DNA of 64,000 bases. Origin: Amia ocellicauda (lineage: Eukaryota > Chordata > Actinopteri > Amiiformes > Amiidae). The position numbers and the translations under genes were made by a program. The notes below the pieces were generated by a model. It saw only the letters and a program-made list of their open reading frames with translations, ran no database searches and had not been told where the DNA came from. How positions within the stretch are numbered: position 1 is the first letter of the stretch; each line of letters opens with the position of its first letter. Location of the stretch: assembly GCF_036373705.1 (NCBI RefSeq), contig NC_089864.1:244501-308500 (forward strand). Direction: 5' to 3'. Positions 1 to 10,770 of this stretch are shown piece after piece.

Positions 1-1075
1 CGGCACAGGGGCGATCCAGCTCTGGCTCCTCAAGTCGAAGGAAATGAAGTAGCGCCCATCATAGCCCCACTGCTCGAAGCCGTCTGTGCGGTTGTTCTTC
101 TCATCCCAGTCACAGCCGTACATCCACTGCAGAGTGTGGACACCTGGGGGAAACACAGCAGAGTTGCACACAGACCGGTTAAAACTTGGAGGGATTCGAT
201 TGTATTATTAAAAAGCCTCAAAGGCCCAGACGTCAAGAACAGTAATAAAATGAGCACAAAATGAGGGAAATAAGAACAAGGGTGTCTAGGAGTGAAAACA
301 TTTTGTAGTGACCTGCACTGTGGTTGAAATGTTGCATCACCATCACCAAACCCTCCTGCAAGATCAGATGAGCATTATGAGCAGCACCAATCTGGTTCTC
401 CCAGTACTGAGGCCTGTCGCTCCGCTCCATCCAGCTGGTCTTGGGCACCATCCTCTGCGTGTTGCTGTCATAGTAGACAAACGGCTGCCCATCCACCTGC
501 CCCACGATGGAGAACTCTGGGAGCCCACTGACACCAGAGATAGCCGTGTAGAAGTAGCGCAGGGAGTGGGTGGCTGAGGGGAAATAACAGGCCATCGATA
601 AATCAATATTAAACAAATATTCGTCCCCCCTATAAGACAAAAGGCAAGACTTTCTCTCTTTTGTTTAAAAAATAAATTAAACCAGTTTCACAAATGTCTA
701 AGCTTTTAGTAAAATCTCTCATATTCCAAATCTGTAATTGTATTTAATCATACACAAATGTTGGGACACCGTACAGTTTGGTACAGTTTTAGTATATATC
801 TTATGTTCTTATGTTATTTCACTAAACAAAGCGTAAGCATATTTAAAGCGTACGTAACTGGTCTTATTTTCCATGCATGGTGCACGATCAACATCAATAG
901 CACTGCCTGTGGCAATAATATTGGTACTATTATTAAAATGGTACAGTAACCCTCGTATTAATGTTAATGTTAATCATAATAATAATTGTGTCATGCCTGG
1001 TCCAAGGCCTGTGTGATGTGAAAACCTACCTGACACAGCGGACTGAACTCCACACAGCAACAAGACCAGCAGCAT
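1..1075 (-). CDS. MHC class I heavy chain, classical type, gene A (3' part outside window)
   Basis: This is the 5' half of a class I heavy chain, the peptide-presenting membrane protein that pairs with beta2-microglobulin. Exons on the minus strand: leader 1075-1030 (46 bp, MLLVLLLCGVQSAVS), alpha1 573-313 (261 bp, 87 codons) and alpha2 from 143 to beyond the window edge. All three junctions have GT/AG signals in phase 1, as usual for class I genes. Alpha1 starts THSLRYFYT and has the PEFSIVGQVDGQPFVYYDS strand. It ends FNHS, the conserved N-glycosylation site at the end of the alpha1 helix. Alpha2 has the YGCDWD cysteine and the GYDGRYF motif. The reading frame is open in all visible exons. 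The second half of the alpha1 helix differs strongly from genes B and H, as expected in a peptide-binding groove. An ISRE-like site lies about 95 bp upstream. Whether alpha3 and the membrane exons are intact cannot be seen here. Confidence 0.93.
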
Positions 1076-1168
1076 CTTCTGCCTTAGACCTGCGACAAAC
1101 CCATGCAGCCACACATTTTCACCTTCATGTGTAATCATGACCTGAATACATTGTACAAGGAACCGGTG

Positions 1169-1187
1169 ACTTTCGCTTTTCTTTTCG
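1169..1187 (-). promoter_or_regulatory. ISRE-like element upstream of class I gene A
   Basis: The plus strand reads ACTTTCGCTTTTCTTTTCG. On the gene strand this is a run of GAAA-type half sites spaced like an interferon-stimulated response element. It lies about 95 bp upstream of the gene A ATG. An inverted CCAAT (GATTGG on the plus strand, 1219-1224), which could be a Y box, lies about 35 bp further from the gene. Confidence 0.6.
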
Positions 1188-1446
1188 TCATTCGCACAAG
1201 AAGCTTTCCGAGTCAACTGATTGGCTGAGGGACTCGGTAGAGGTTCTGGCGTTCCTGTGGCGCAGATGTCCGCAGATATGCGCAGATCTGGAGAATCCCA
1301 CCGCTCCCATTGGTGGAGCAAATGTGCGTAACAGTAATCCTCACAACGGACCGGGAGAAGGGCTGAGCTTTAATGGGGAAAAGCAGGATGTGGTAATGCC
1401 TTGTGTTAGCTGTGTAATTAACGTTTGTTTTATCTGGGTTAATTGC

Positions 1447-1536
1447 ATAAATAAATAAATAAATAAATACATACATACATACATACATACATACATACAT
1501 ACATACATACATAAATAAATACATAAATAAATGTGT
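1447..1536. repeat. AAAT / ATAC tetranucleotide microsatellite
   Basis: A run of AAAT units passes into a run of ATAC units and back to AAAT. The tyrosine/methionine/cysteine-rich open frame across it is a repeat artefact. The rest of 1190-1950 shows no gene. Confidence 0.9.
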
Positions 1537-1956
1537 GTAAAGGAACATGGTGTCTTAAACTTCTCTGAAACTGTCCTTCAAAGTAGAAAACGCTATGCAT
1601 ATTGTGTTAATTCAAAGGGATTGCATGGGAAGGAAATATTGTAATGGACAGATGGTGCTAGGTTTTTATTCATATGAGTTGATGCAAAGTCAGATGTCGT
1701 AATCTTAAGTGTTGGCGAGGCTTGTTGGAAAGGTCTCTGCTTTAAAGTTTAATTTCCAAAACTACTGGTATATTGTTGTGGATAAAATATTCTTTACGGG
1801 TCCATTCGATTCTGTAACTTCAAACCAACAATACAGAGTGATACACACATTCCTCCATCTTATCGAGGGTCTGTAGTCTTTAACACTGTCTTTAGTCTAC
1901 ATGTGTATTGACTAACATAACTCTCAGCTAAGACCTGGAATTTAATAAAAAATACT

Positions 1957-2080
1957 GGACTGGACTGTGTCTCTTGGGACCAGGGCTGAGACCCGCTGGA
2001 CTGGACTGTGTCTTTCGGGACCAGGGCAGAGACCCTGCTGGACTGGACTGTGTCTCTCAGGACCAGGGCTGCGACCCTGA
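1957..2080. repeat. Three-copy tandem repeat of about 42 bp
   Basis: Three diverged copies of a unit containing GGACTGGACTGTGTCT followed by GGGACCAGGGC lie just 5' of the gene P exons. No coding role is visible. Confidence 0.75.
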
Positions 2081-2276
2081 AGGGGTACATTACAGTTGTA
2101 GCAGTGTGGTTTGTAGTAACTTGTGCTTGCTGGAACCTAGTTATTTAATTTGTGAGAGAATCAGGGTGACATAGAGTGACCTAATTGTTTGTTGTAAAGG
2201 GATCCAGACTAAGACAGGAAAAGAAACGAGAACAGTGTTAATCCCTGACTGGCATCTCCGTCTCTCCGTGTTACAG

Positions 2277-3830
2277 AATCGCACACTCTGTCTGCACTGG
2301 GACCCAGAGCGTGCCGGGAACAGCCAGGATCTTCATAGTTGGGGTGCTGGATAATGACCATATCAGCTACTTCGATGCAGTGAATGAAGTGGCCCCGCGA
2401 CAGGACTGGGTGAAAGGGACCCATGGGTCAGAATACTGGCAGATCACTTCACAGAGAGTAGCCGACACCCTTCAGACCTTCCAGCAAAATGCCAAAGGTA
2501 AGACCACCAATAGAGGCTTTTCTTTGATCAGCACTCAGACTACAGCATAGGGATTATTTTTCATAGCAGAGACCCTTAGCCTTACAGTTGTCACAAAAAT
2601 ACACTTTTATCAAATAGTGCTGTAGGTGTAAAATACAATGCAACAAAGTACAGTATAGTAAGTACAAAATACAATATATGATGATATACAGCATCAGTTC
2701 TAGTTAAAATAATATCAAAATGAAGTGTAGAGTTTCATCCCTGCTGAGAGCTGTGAATACCAGCATATTTCTAGCACTGCATCTGTTAGATGAACAACAC
2801 GAAAAAACACTCAATTATGAGAGAAGCAAAAACGGATTGATACAATTCTAAACTGATTTATAGGCGGTGCAGTGGCTGCCTGTGACCCAGGTTTGATTCT
2901 GCCTGTATGGAGTCTGCGCGTGTGCGTGTGTGTGCGTGCACGGCCCTGTATTTTGTACACGGCCTGTGTGTGTATTTTAATTCCAGGTGTTCAGACTGTG
3001 CAGCATATGTGTGGCTGTACGCACTACGATAACGGCTGGGCTGTGACAGGCTGGACTATCTCACCCTGAACACCAGCACCCGGACCTGGACCGCTGACAA
3101 CCACAGGGCCCTCAAAATGCTGCAGTGGAAATCAGACTCAGACTACACTCAGGACGTGATGATCTATCTGCAGCAGTACTGCTTTGTTTGGCTGAACACA
3201 TACATTGAACATGGGAGGCAGTTCCTAGAGAGGAAAGGTGAGCTGAAGATTTGACTTCAGTTTCTTGACTCCATTAATGATTGTATTTCAATAACTGAAA
3301 CGTGTTTATTTTAGTTTTCTCCCAGCGTGTGAACTTCTTAATATTTAGGCTTGGTCCAAAGTTGTTTCTACCAAGTATGACTCGGGGGTGCGGGCGGTGA
3401 ATACTTATGCAACTAACACATTCGTTTTTATGTTTAATAAACATTTGTTTCACAATAAAAACATATTTTGCACCTTCAAGGTGTTGTGTATGTGGTGTTA
3501 ATCAAAGGGAGAGAATCCCAATTACACCCAATCAGCTCCAGGGTAAGAGAGAGAGGGAGAGAGTCACCTTTGGGTAGGATGGCTGGGCTGATGGCTTCTT
3601 ATTGTGTGCGCCCAATGAACAGGTGTGAATAAAACTGAGAAGGGGGTGAGAGAGAGAATGTGTTCCACAGATTGACGGATTCCCACAGAGAAGAGCGCTG
3701 AAGTGGCTGTTTTATGTGCTGTGTTTCAGGGCTTGAAATCCTAGGAATGAAGATGATCATTTTCATCACTGTCATAGTAGCTGCTACTTTTGTCACCTTG
3801 TTGTTGATGGCGGGCTTTAGCGGGCCGCGC
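2277..3830 (+). pseudogene. Divergent MHC class I-like gene P, broken
   Basis: This is a class I-like gene of the same divergent type as genes F and G. The alpha1 exon (2277-2497, 221 bp) and alpha2 exon (2987-3237, 251 bp) keep good splice sites in phase 1. Neither length is a multiple of three, whereas intact gene G has 225 and 255 bp. Alpha1 loses frame near its start: HTL is followed out of frame by VCTGTQ, then VGVLDNDHISYFDA. Alpha2 opens with VQTVQHMCGC, shifts frame around 3035-3060 and then reads LDYLTLNTSTRTW to HGRQFLERK. No alpha3 exon lies between 3238 and 3729. A probable transmembrane exon follows the acceptor at 3729 (reads GLEILGMKMIIFITVIVAA), but unrelated repeat sequence starts after about 3830. 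No leader exon was identified. It cannot make a normal class I chain. Confidence 0.8.
3345..3590. repeat. Remnant of a DNA transposon end
   Basis: The stretch contains a GGTGAATACTTATGCAA motif and AT-rich flanks like the terminal parts of Tc1-type elements elsewhere in this window (for example the GTGAATACTT ends at 16390-17415). No partner end or transposase remains. Confidence 0.4.
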
Positions 3831-4359
3831 CAAACATCCTCGAGGGCTGCATTTGGCCTCTGGGCCGCACTTTGGGAACCCATGATTTAGATGGATTTTC
3901 CATTTCATTATTCTTTATGTATTTGTGACTAAAATAACTAAAATAAACCAAAGTGTTCCCTACTTTATTTAAATGTTTTGTATTCTTTGTAACTTTATTA
4001 AACATGGTTTTTGAAGTCTCTTAAAATGGGTCAGGATGCAGTCTTGTGTTGGCTGGTTCTTTATCCAAGCATATGGGGGAGAGTGACTTTGGAAATCTCC
4101 ACAGACAAGATCACTGTGTTAGTCTAAACAGCATTGTATAGGAAACATGACAGCATAATCCAGGACTGAGCTGTCTATTCTGCCTGGTACCAGCACAGGT
4201 ACTGACAAGATAACCAGGTCTTCATGGCTTCAAGAGTTTCAAGGCTGCGGTAAAGCAGGTTCCCTCTTCCAAAAAGGGTGTGTGTATCATAGGCTGCAGA
4301 TGGTATCACCATGAATAATATTTGTTATCAGTGGCGTCATGGTTATGGATTCCCAAAGC

Positions 4360-4511
4360 GGTCCTGGAGGACCCCCTGCCCTTTTGGTTTTTGTTCTTCA
4401 TTATATAATTGAGTCTTATATTGCATTATTAGTTCCATTAAGGAATCAATTAATCAATTAAGATCTTGGTTGGACTAAAAACCAGTAGGACAGGGGGTCC
4501 TCCAGGACCGG
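4360..4511. mobile_element. Short inverted-repeat element (MITE-like), about 150 bp
   Basis: The left end reads GGTCCTGGAGGACCCCCTG and the right end reads CAGGGGGTCCTCCAGGACC, its reverse complement. Both ends continue into a GGTTTTT/AAAAACC segment in inverted orientation. There is no coding capacity. It abuts the Tc1-like element that begins at about 4512. A related element lies at about 60130-60345. The stretch 3850-4350 holds no recognisable gene. Confidence 0.65.
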
Positions 4512-5530
4512 TCTACAAACAATACCCCATAATGACAACGTGAAAGAAGTTTGTTTGAAATCTTTGCAAATTTATAAAAATAAAAAACACATGTACATAA
4601 GTATTCACAGCCTTTGCAAGGACACTCAAAATTGAGCTCAGGTGCATCCTGTTTCCACTGATTATCCTTGTCCACCTGTGGTAAATTCAGTTGATTGGAC
4701 ATGATTTGGAAAGGCACACACCTGTCTATATAAGGTCCCACAGAGCACAAACCAAGCCATGAAGTCCAAGGAATTGTCTGTAGACTGCTGAGACAGGATT
4801 GTATTGAGGCACAGATCTGGGGAAGGGTACAGAAAAAATTCTGCAGCATTGAAGGTCCCAATAAGCACAGTGGACTCCATCATCCGTAAATGGAAGAAGT
4901 TTGGAACCACCAGGACTCTTCCTAGAGCTGGCCGCCTGGCCAAACTGAGCGATCGGGGGAGAAGGGCCTTAGTCCGGGAGGTGACCAAGAACCCGATGGT
5001 CACTCTTACAGAGCTCCAGCATTTCTCTGTGGAGAGAGGAGAACCTTCCAGAAGAACAACCATCTCTGCAGCACTCCACCAATCAGGCCTGTATGGTAGT
5101 GTGGCCAGACGGAAGCCACTCCTCAGTAAAAGGCTCCATGACAGCCCGCCTGGAGTTGGAGAGATAGACCTAAGCACACAGCCAAGATAACAACTCTGTG
5201 AATGTCCTTGAGTGGCCAGCCAGAGCCCAGACTTGAACCCGATTGAACATCTCTGGAGAGTTCTGAAAATGGCTGTGCGCCGACGCTCCCCATCCAACCT
5301 GATGGTGCTTGAGAGGTCCTGCAAAGAAGAATAGGTGTGCCAAGCTTGCAGCATCATACTCAAAAAGACTTGAGGCTGTAATTGGTGCCAAAGGTGCTTC
5401 AACAAAGTATTGAGCAAAGGCTGTGAATACTTATGTACATGTGCTTTTTTTTTTTTTTTTTTTTTTTTTAAATAAATTTCAAACTTCTTTCACGTTGTCA
5501 TTATGGGGTATTGTTTGTAGAATTTTGAGG
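4512..5530 (+). mobile_element. Internally deleted Tc1-like transposon
   Basis: Inverted repeats bound the element: CAATACCCCATAATGACAAC near 4519-4538 and its reverse complement near 5490-5515. Between them the plus strand keeps an N-terminal transposase piece (about 4804-5190) with the paired helix-turn-helix region (KNSAALKVPISTVDSIIRKW). After a deletion it keeps a C-terminal catalytic fragment around 5215-5265 ([14 protein letters not shown]). The middle of the DDE domain is missing, so the element cannot be autonomous. A poly-T run lies at 5446-5470. Confidence 0.85.
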
Positions 5531-5719
5531 ACAATAATGAATTTATTTTGGAATAAGGCTGTAACATAACTTTCCGGATGCACTGTACATGCTTTAGTAA
5601 TAAGTAAAGTGCAACTTTGTTAAACGCTTCAGTTGCAATTACATTGACTTAATTGTTTTTATAGTTAATGCAATGCATTATGCAAACCATTTTAAAATAC
5701 ATGATTATGAAACAGTCCT

Positions 5720-6630
5720 TAAATTTCAGTATGGATAGTCCTCCACACTCTGAAATTGTGTAACTCCATGAAACTAAATATTTGTTAAAAAAAAAAAATA
5801 TATAAACCTAAAAAAACATAATTATAACACACAAAACGCCAGTGATGAAGATGCAGACTGTGCGCTTTTAAAATGTTGCCATAGAAAGTGGTCGGCAGTC
5901 AGACGCACAGCGATGTCGCACAGACGTGTTAAAACTTAATAGTTTCCATATTGTATTTTGTATGTTTTTATTTGGGAAAATGTACAGAGACACATCTACT
6001 CATTCACACAGTATCTATAGATAAAGGGAGGTGTTTCAGGCTTTATACAATGTATTGTGGAGCTATAGAACACCTACATATACAGATATAGGTAGGCTAT
6101 ATCTAGTGGTTAAGGCGCACGACACGATGATGTTTTTAGGTATACATATTTTTACAAATATATTTAATTTAATTGAGTTATGGAGGACTATCAAAACTGC
6201 AATTTAAAATAAATACATGGACATTTAGGCCTATTTATTTATTTATTTATCGATTTAGTTGTTTATTTATTTAAACATGTATTTATACATTCATTAGTTT
6301 CAACATGTATATATTTATTGCCCGTTTGTCTCAATGCGCTTCTACATTTCGTAGCGTCTCTTGTATTTTTTTTCGATGTGACCAAACATTGAACTCTGTC
6401 AATCAGAGCTGGTGGGCGGGACCAGTGCGCGTATTGTCCTATCCAGAGCTCATAATCATCTTCATGTTCGTCTTCATAATCATCTCCATAATCATCTTCA
6501 TCTTCATGTTAATAATCATCTTCATGTTCATAATCATCTTCATAATCATCTTCATGTTCATGTTCATGTTCATGTTCATAATCCTCTTCATGTTCATAAT
6601 CACGTTCATCATAGTATGAACAGGCGCAGT
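5720..6630 (+). repeat. Dispersed repeat carrying an ATCATCTTCATGTTC minisatellite, copy 1
   Basis: This copy matches, in reverse complement, sequence at about 21030-21860, and part of it matches 21800-22055. Shared blocks include the TATCTATAGATAAAGGGA area, TGTATTGTGGAGCTATAG, and a 20-base block at 6414-6433 beginning GGGCGGGACCAG. The block is followed by an array of ATCATCTTCATGTTCATA-type units (about 6450-6615). The open frames over the array (DDYEHEDE or HNHLHVH repeats) are by-products of the repeat. It ends about 60 bp before the ISRE upstream of gene B. Confidence 0.8.
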
Positions 6631-6685
6631 CCCCACACACAGGTGGAGCCCGACCCTCAGACCCTGGACACGGAAACAAAGTGAC

Positions 6686-6702
6686 ACTTTCGCTTTCGCT
6701 TC
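6686..6702 (+). promoter_or_regulatory. ISRE-like element upstream of class I gene B
   Basis: The sequence ACACTTTCGCTTTCGCTTC has three TTTC-type half sites with ISRE spacing. An inverted CCAAT (GATTGG, 6758-6763) follows about 60 bp downstream, an ISRE-then-Y-box order like that of class I promoters. The leader exon should lie downstream. Candidate ATGs are at 6776, 6838 and 6862, but none gives a clean hydrophobic leader with a phase-1 GT donor. Confidence 0.6.
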
Positions 6703-8978
6703 TGATCTGCGCAGGCTGTTCCACCCGGAGGCTGGGGCTGCACCGGCTCTGCACTGCGATTGGCCGAGGCAGCTGATGTTTGCTGCTGCTGTTGTTGTTG
6801 ATCTTGTGTTCTTGATTGACGCGCAGTTCTTGTAACAATGGACTCTGCTGATGACGCAGTCATGTCTCTGGCTGTGTACTGGCGGCGCTGTGCTCTCTCT
6901 CACAAGGGACTTTGACCAGGAAATAGACATGTATTTTATGAACTATTATTACATATATTTAGATCTTTTTAGAACTATTACTGTCCGCAAACAAAAATAA
7001 CATTATTCTCCACACTGTGAACCCTGGAGCCTCTAGGGATGATGTGACGTCACATCTTCAGGCTGTGAACAATGACCAGTTTAGTGCTGCCTGCTGTTCT
7101 CCTAAGACATCTGCCCGACATGTTCTGTAACAAAATACGTTTTTAATAATTTAAACCTGCAGTGTACAAATCAAAGACTTATAAAAAGGGGGTTGTGTGA
7201 TGTACACTAGATGTAAAACAACATGCAATATTTAGTTTTGTATATTGCAATATTTGAACATTGCACTTTAATAATAACTGCATCATAGAAAAGCAAATAA
7301 CTCCGTTCCATAGAGACGGTGTCAATGCTTACTATTAGTGTATGAGAGACAGGGAGTCATCTTTTATTTCAGTAATTAACTCCGATAAAGTTGTGCTTCT
7401 CTTGGCCAACTGCATATTGTTCAGCAACTATCTTTCATTACATATATTTAAAATGTAACACTGAAGAAATGCAGTGCCTGTATCGTTGTTTCACCGTACT
7501 GTTATTTCACTTGCAGTCATTCACTCTCTGCACTACTTCCACACTGGGGTCTCTGGTGTCAGTGAGGTCCCAGAGTTCTCCATCGTGGGCCAGGTGGACG
7601 GGCAGCAGTTTGTCTACTATGACAGCAAACACAGAGCGCAGTTCCAAGGACTGACTGGATGGAGTGGAGCGAGGGGCCTCAGTACTGGGACATAGAGACT
7701 CAGACTGCTGTTGGTGTTCAGCAGGCCTTCAAAGCCAACATAGGAACTGCGATGCTGCGCTTCAACCAGTCCGGAGGTGAGTTAAGACAAACATGCATAC
7801 ATCTCAGCTTGTGCAGTGCACACCTTTATAGACAGAGGGGTCGCAGCTGGCACATACCTGCTGCAGATGCACACGCACGGTTTCTGTATGGTCACTACAT
7901 GGGATCAGCGCTATTGCTTGGTATCTCTTCTTTGAAAGTGTTCCTGATTTTCTAGGTGTGCACACTGTCCAGGAAATGTACGGCTGTGAGTGGGATGAGG
8001 AGGACGGCACCTCAAGGGGGTTTGATCTGTACGGGTATGACGGCAGGGACTTCCTCTCATTGGATTTGGAGTCTCAGATCTGGGTGGCCCCGGTGCAGCA
8101 AGCGTTCCTGACCAAACTGAAGTGGGATCAGGACACAGCCTTGAATGAGGGTGTGAGGAACTACCTGACTCAGACCTGCGTAGAGTCCCTGAAGAAGTAC
8201 ATCGCCTCTGGCAGGAGCTCTCTGGAGAGGACAGGTACAGTCTGCCAAATCTTGGCTGATATCCTTCAAACTGGAGTTGTAAAATTAGATTTATATCTCC
8301 TCTTTTCACCACCTATCACAGTTGGGTTGTCTGGGCAAAGCTTCTAAGGGCTTCCTCTCTCTCTCCCTCTCTCTCCAGTCGCCCCCCAGGTGTCTCTGCT
8401 CCAGAGGGACCCCGGCTCCCCCGTGTCCTGCCTGGCCACGGGCTTCTTCCCCAGAGACGTGGTGCTGTCCTGGAAGAGAGACGGACAGGAGCTGCATGAG
8501 GGGGTGGAGAGCGGGGAGCTGCTGCCCAATGGGGACGGGACATACCAGGTCAGGAAGAGCCTGAGGGTCTCACCTGAGGACCTGGAGGGACACACCTACT
8601 CCTGTCATGTGGATCACCTGGGAGAGGAGGTCATCATCAAGTATTGGGGTGAGAAAGATGGAATACACAAGGGGAATTTGCAGGCGGAGAGGGAAAGTAG
8701 AAGGAGAGGATTAGGTTATGAAAAAACTACTGGGAAAGCACTGAGAGAGACTGGTGCAGAGACAGGGAGATTATGGAGCCGAAGAACAGGAACGTGGGTA
8801 AGAATCCAGACAGCCTGAGTAGAGAACAGTGGCACTGGAATTACTGTCGCTTAGGAGGGGGTTGAGGTAAGACCCTGTTTGATGACAGGAGCTGTGAACT
8901 TTGTGAGTCCAGCACTGACCTTACTTCAGTCAGCCATGTGCCTGTCAGAGTCTCCAGTGACCAGTGTGCTCTCTCTCC

Positions 8979-8994
8979 CTCTCCCTCCCTCCCT

Positions 8995-9045
<51 letters not shown>
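8979..9045. repeat. CCCT / CT pyrimidine tract before the gene B membrane exon
   Basis: A CCCT array passes into a long CT dinucleotide array ending about 10 bp before the acceptor of exon 5, so it serves as an extended polypyrimidine tract. A GA array (9172-9220) directly follows the same exon, leaving the exon flanked by complementary CT and GA tracts. Confidence 0.85.
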
Positions 9046-9048
<3 letters not shown>

Positions 9049-10394
9049 TGCAGAGACCCCCAGCCCCGGTCCCAGTGCAGTGCTGATCGCTGCAGTGGCT
9101 GTGGCCCTCATCGCCCTGGCTGTGATCGCTGTGGTGGCTCTGGTGATCGTCCGCAAGATGAAACAACCAGGTGAGAGAGAGCGAGAGAGAGAGCGAGAGA
9201 GAGAGCGAGAGAGAACGAGCAATTAAATTCTAGCTCCATCTTATGCCTCGTTTCCACTGGCAGACGCGACCGGACGCGTACGTCCCCGGATGCTTAAACA
9301 GATGTTCCCACTGGCTAAGCGTCGGGACGCGTCCGGACATGTTCGTGTTTTGTGGACGGTTAACTTGCTGGTGCTGGACGTGTCCATAAGCGTCCCTCCC
9401 CACTGAGGACATGATTCACTATCAGAATTGGAGGTGTGTGTTTGACTTGTACAGAGATCAGAGACATTGTGTCGGAAGATATAATCTCAAGTGCCGTGTG
9501 CGATCAAGAAGAAATTACAGTTTTATTAGTAGCATGGAGTGAAATCCACGTACAGAAACAATGACTGATACAGTTAATATCCGAGTGCATTAAACACTTG
9601 GATTTCACAGGACCGGGGCAGTGCCTGACTAGTTAAAATAAACTGAAGGATAACAATCGGATCGTAGCAGCCGATTTTATTAATATTGTATGAACAGCTG
9701 GCCGGTGTTTCAGGCTGTGTTTTGTCAATGGTGTGCAGGACAATCTGCAGAGACAGTCAGTGTGAAGGCGAACACGATTAACGTGTGCCCATTTACAAGT
9801 TAAATGAATGAATACATAATAAATACAGCAGATCTGGGTTTCCCTCTAAAACATTAAGGACTGGTTTAATAAATGCATCCATAAACGCCATGACGGAGAC
9901 GCGCACACTTTAGTTCAATTAAACCTGCTATATTGTAGCTGGATGATTAATCGTGAAATGTGTATTTTGTTTAATCTGTAACTTGCCCTGGTTAAGGACG
10001 TCTGATAAGTAAATTATAAATAATACGGCAAAAAGTATTGTTTGCAGTTACAAATCTGTAGTAAGAGTAATAAGTTAAGGGAGTCACCCTGTGCCGTTTA
10101 AAATACATATATACTAACACAAATGATGACGATAATAATAATAATACATATTTGCTAATTAGTATTATTGTTGTGCATGGAAACATATTCTTATGGGGAC
10201 GTGTTTGTCTGAATATAATGTTGTCTACACGTTTAGCTCTTCCTAATATCTCTAAATAGAAACGTGTATTTATTATGCTGTCTTCAATCATGTAAATACT
10301 GTTTTGTTTGTAGTATTTTACATTTTTCAAATAAAAACAATTCAATAAAATAGACACAAAAGTCCTCTCCACGTCAGGCTGTATCGCTCGTAGT

Positions 10395-10770
10395 GTTGTT
10401 CTCTGTCTCTGTTTTTAAAACGAAACTCAAACCAAACCCACAGTCGCTGCTCCTCCCATCAGAGGGACGGACTGGTTTTGTCAGTCCACTCACACAGGGG
10501 ACACCCCTGGACACAGGCAGTGACACCTATGCTACACCCAAATATTACTATCAATATCAATTTTATGTCTCTCTGAGCTATGGTTTAATTTTATTAATTG
10601 AAATGAATCAGTTAATTGTTTAACATACATATCGTGTATTTATGTATGCAAATGTACATGTATATGTTCAAAACTGTTGTTTGTCACCATTGCTTTGGCA
10701 ATACTTCTTTTTGGTCATGCCAATAAAAGCACATTGAATTTGAATTTGAGAGAGAGAGAGAGAGAGAGGC
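10395..10770 (+). mobile_element. 3' end of a non-LTR retrotransposon (LINE family N)
   Basis: The copy shares GCTTTGGCAATACTT, a TCATGCCAATAAA block and a (GAATTT)n tail with copies at 17832-20607, 22570-22695, 28740-29215, 30715-30830 and 36440-37135. It runs directly into a GA dinucleotide array at 10747-10768. It lies in intron 5 of gene B. The rest of this intron (9230-10390) shows no gene or clear repeat. Confidence 0.75.

Noticed and set aside
1213-1548. Open frame with YVCMYVCMYVC repeats
   Set aside because: It is produced by the ATAC/AAAT microsatellite and has no domain.
6776-6835. Leader exon for gene B (MFAAAVVVDLVFLIDAQF)
   Set aside because: It is hydrophobic and well placed after the ISRE, but has no phase-1 GT donor and lies only 13 bp from the inverted CCAAT box, so it was not accepted as exon 1.
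8879-9226. 115-codon open frame over gene B exon 5
   Set aside because: It reads through the CT and GA arrays on either side of the true 117 bp membrane exon; only 9054-9170 is coding.
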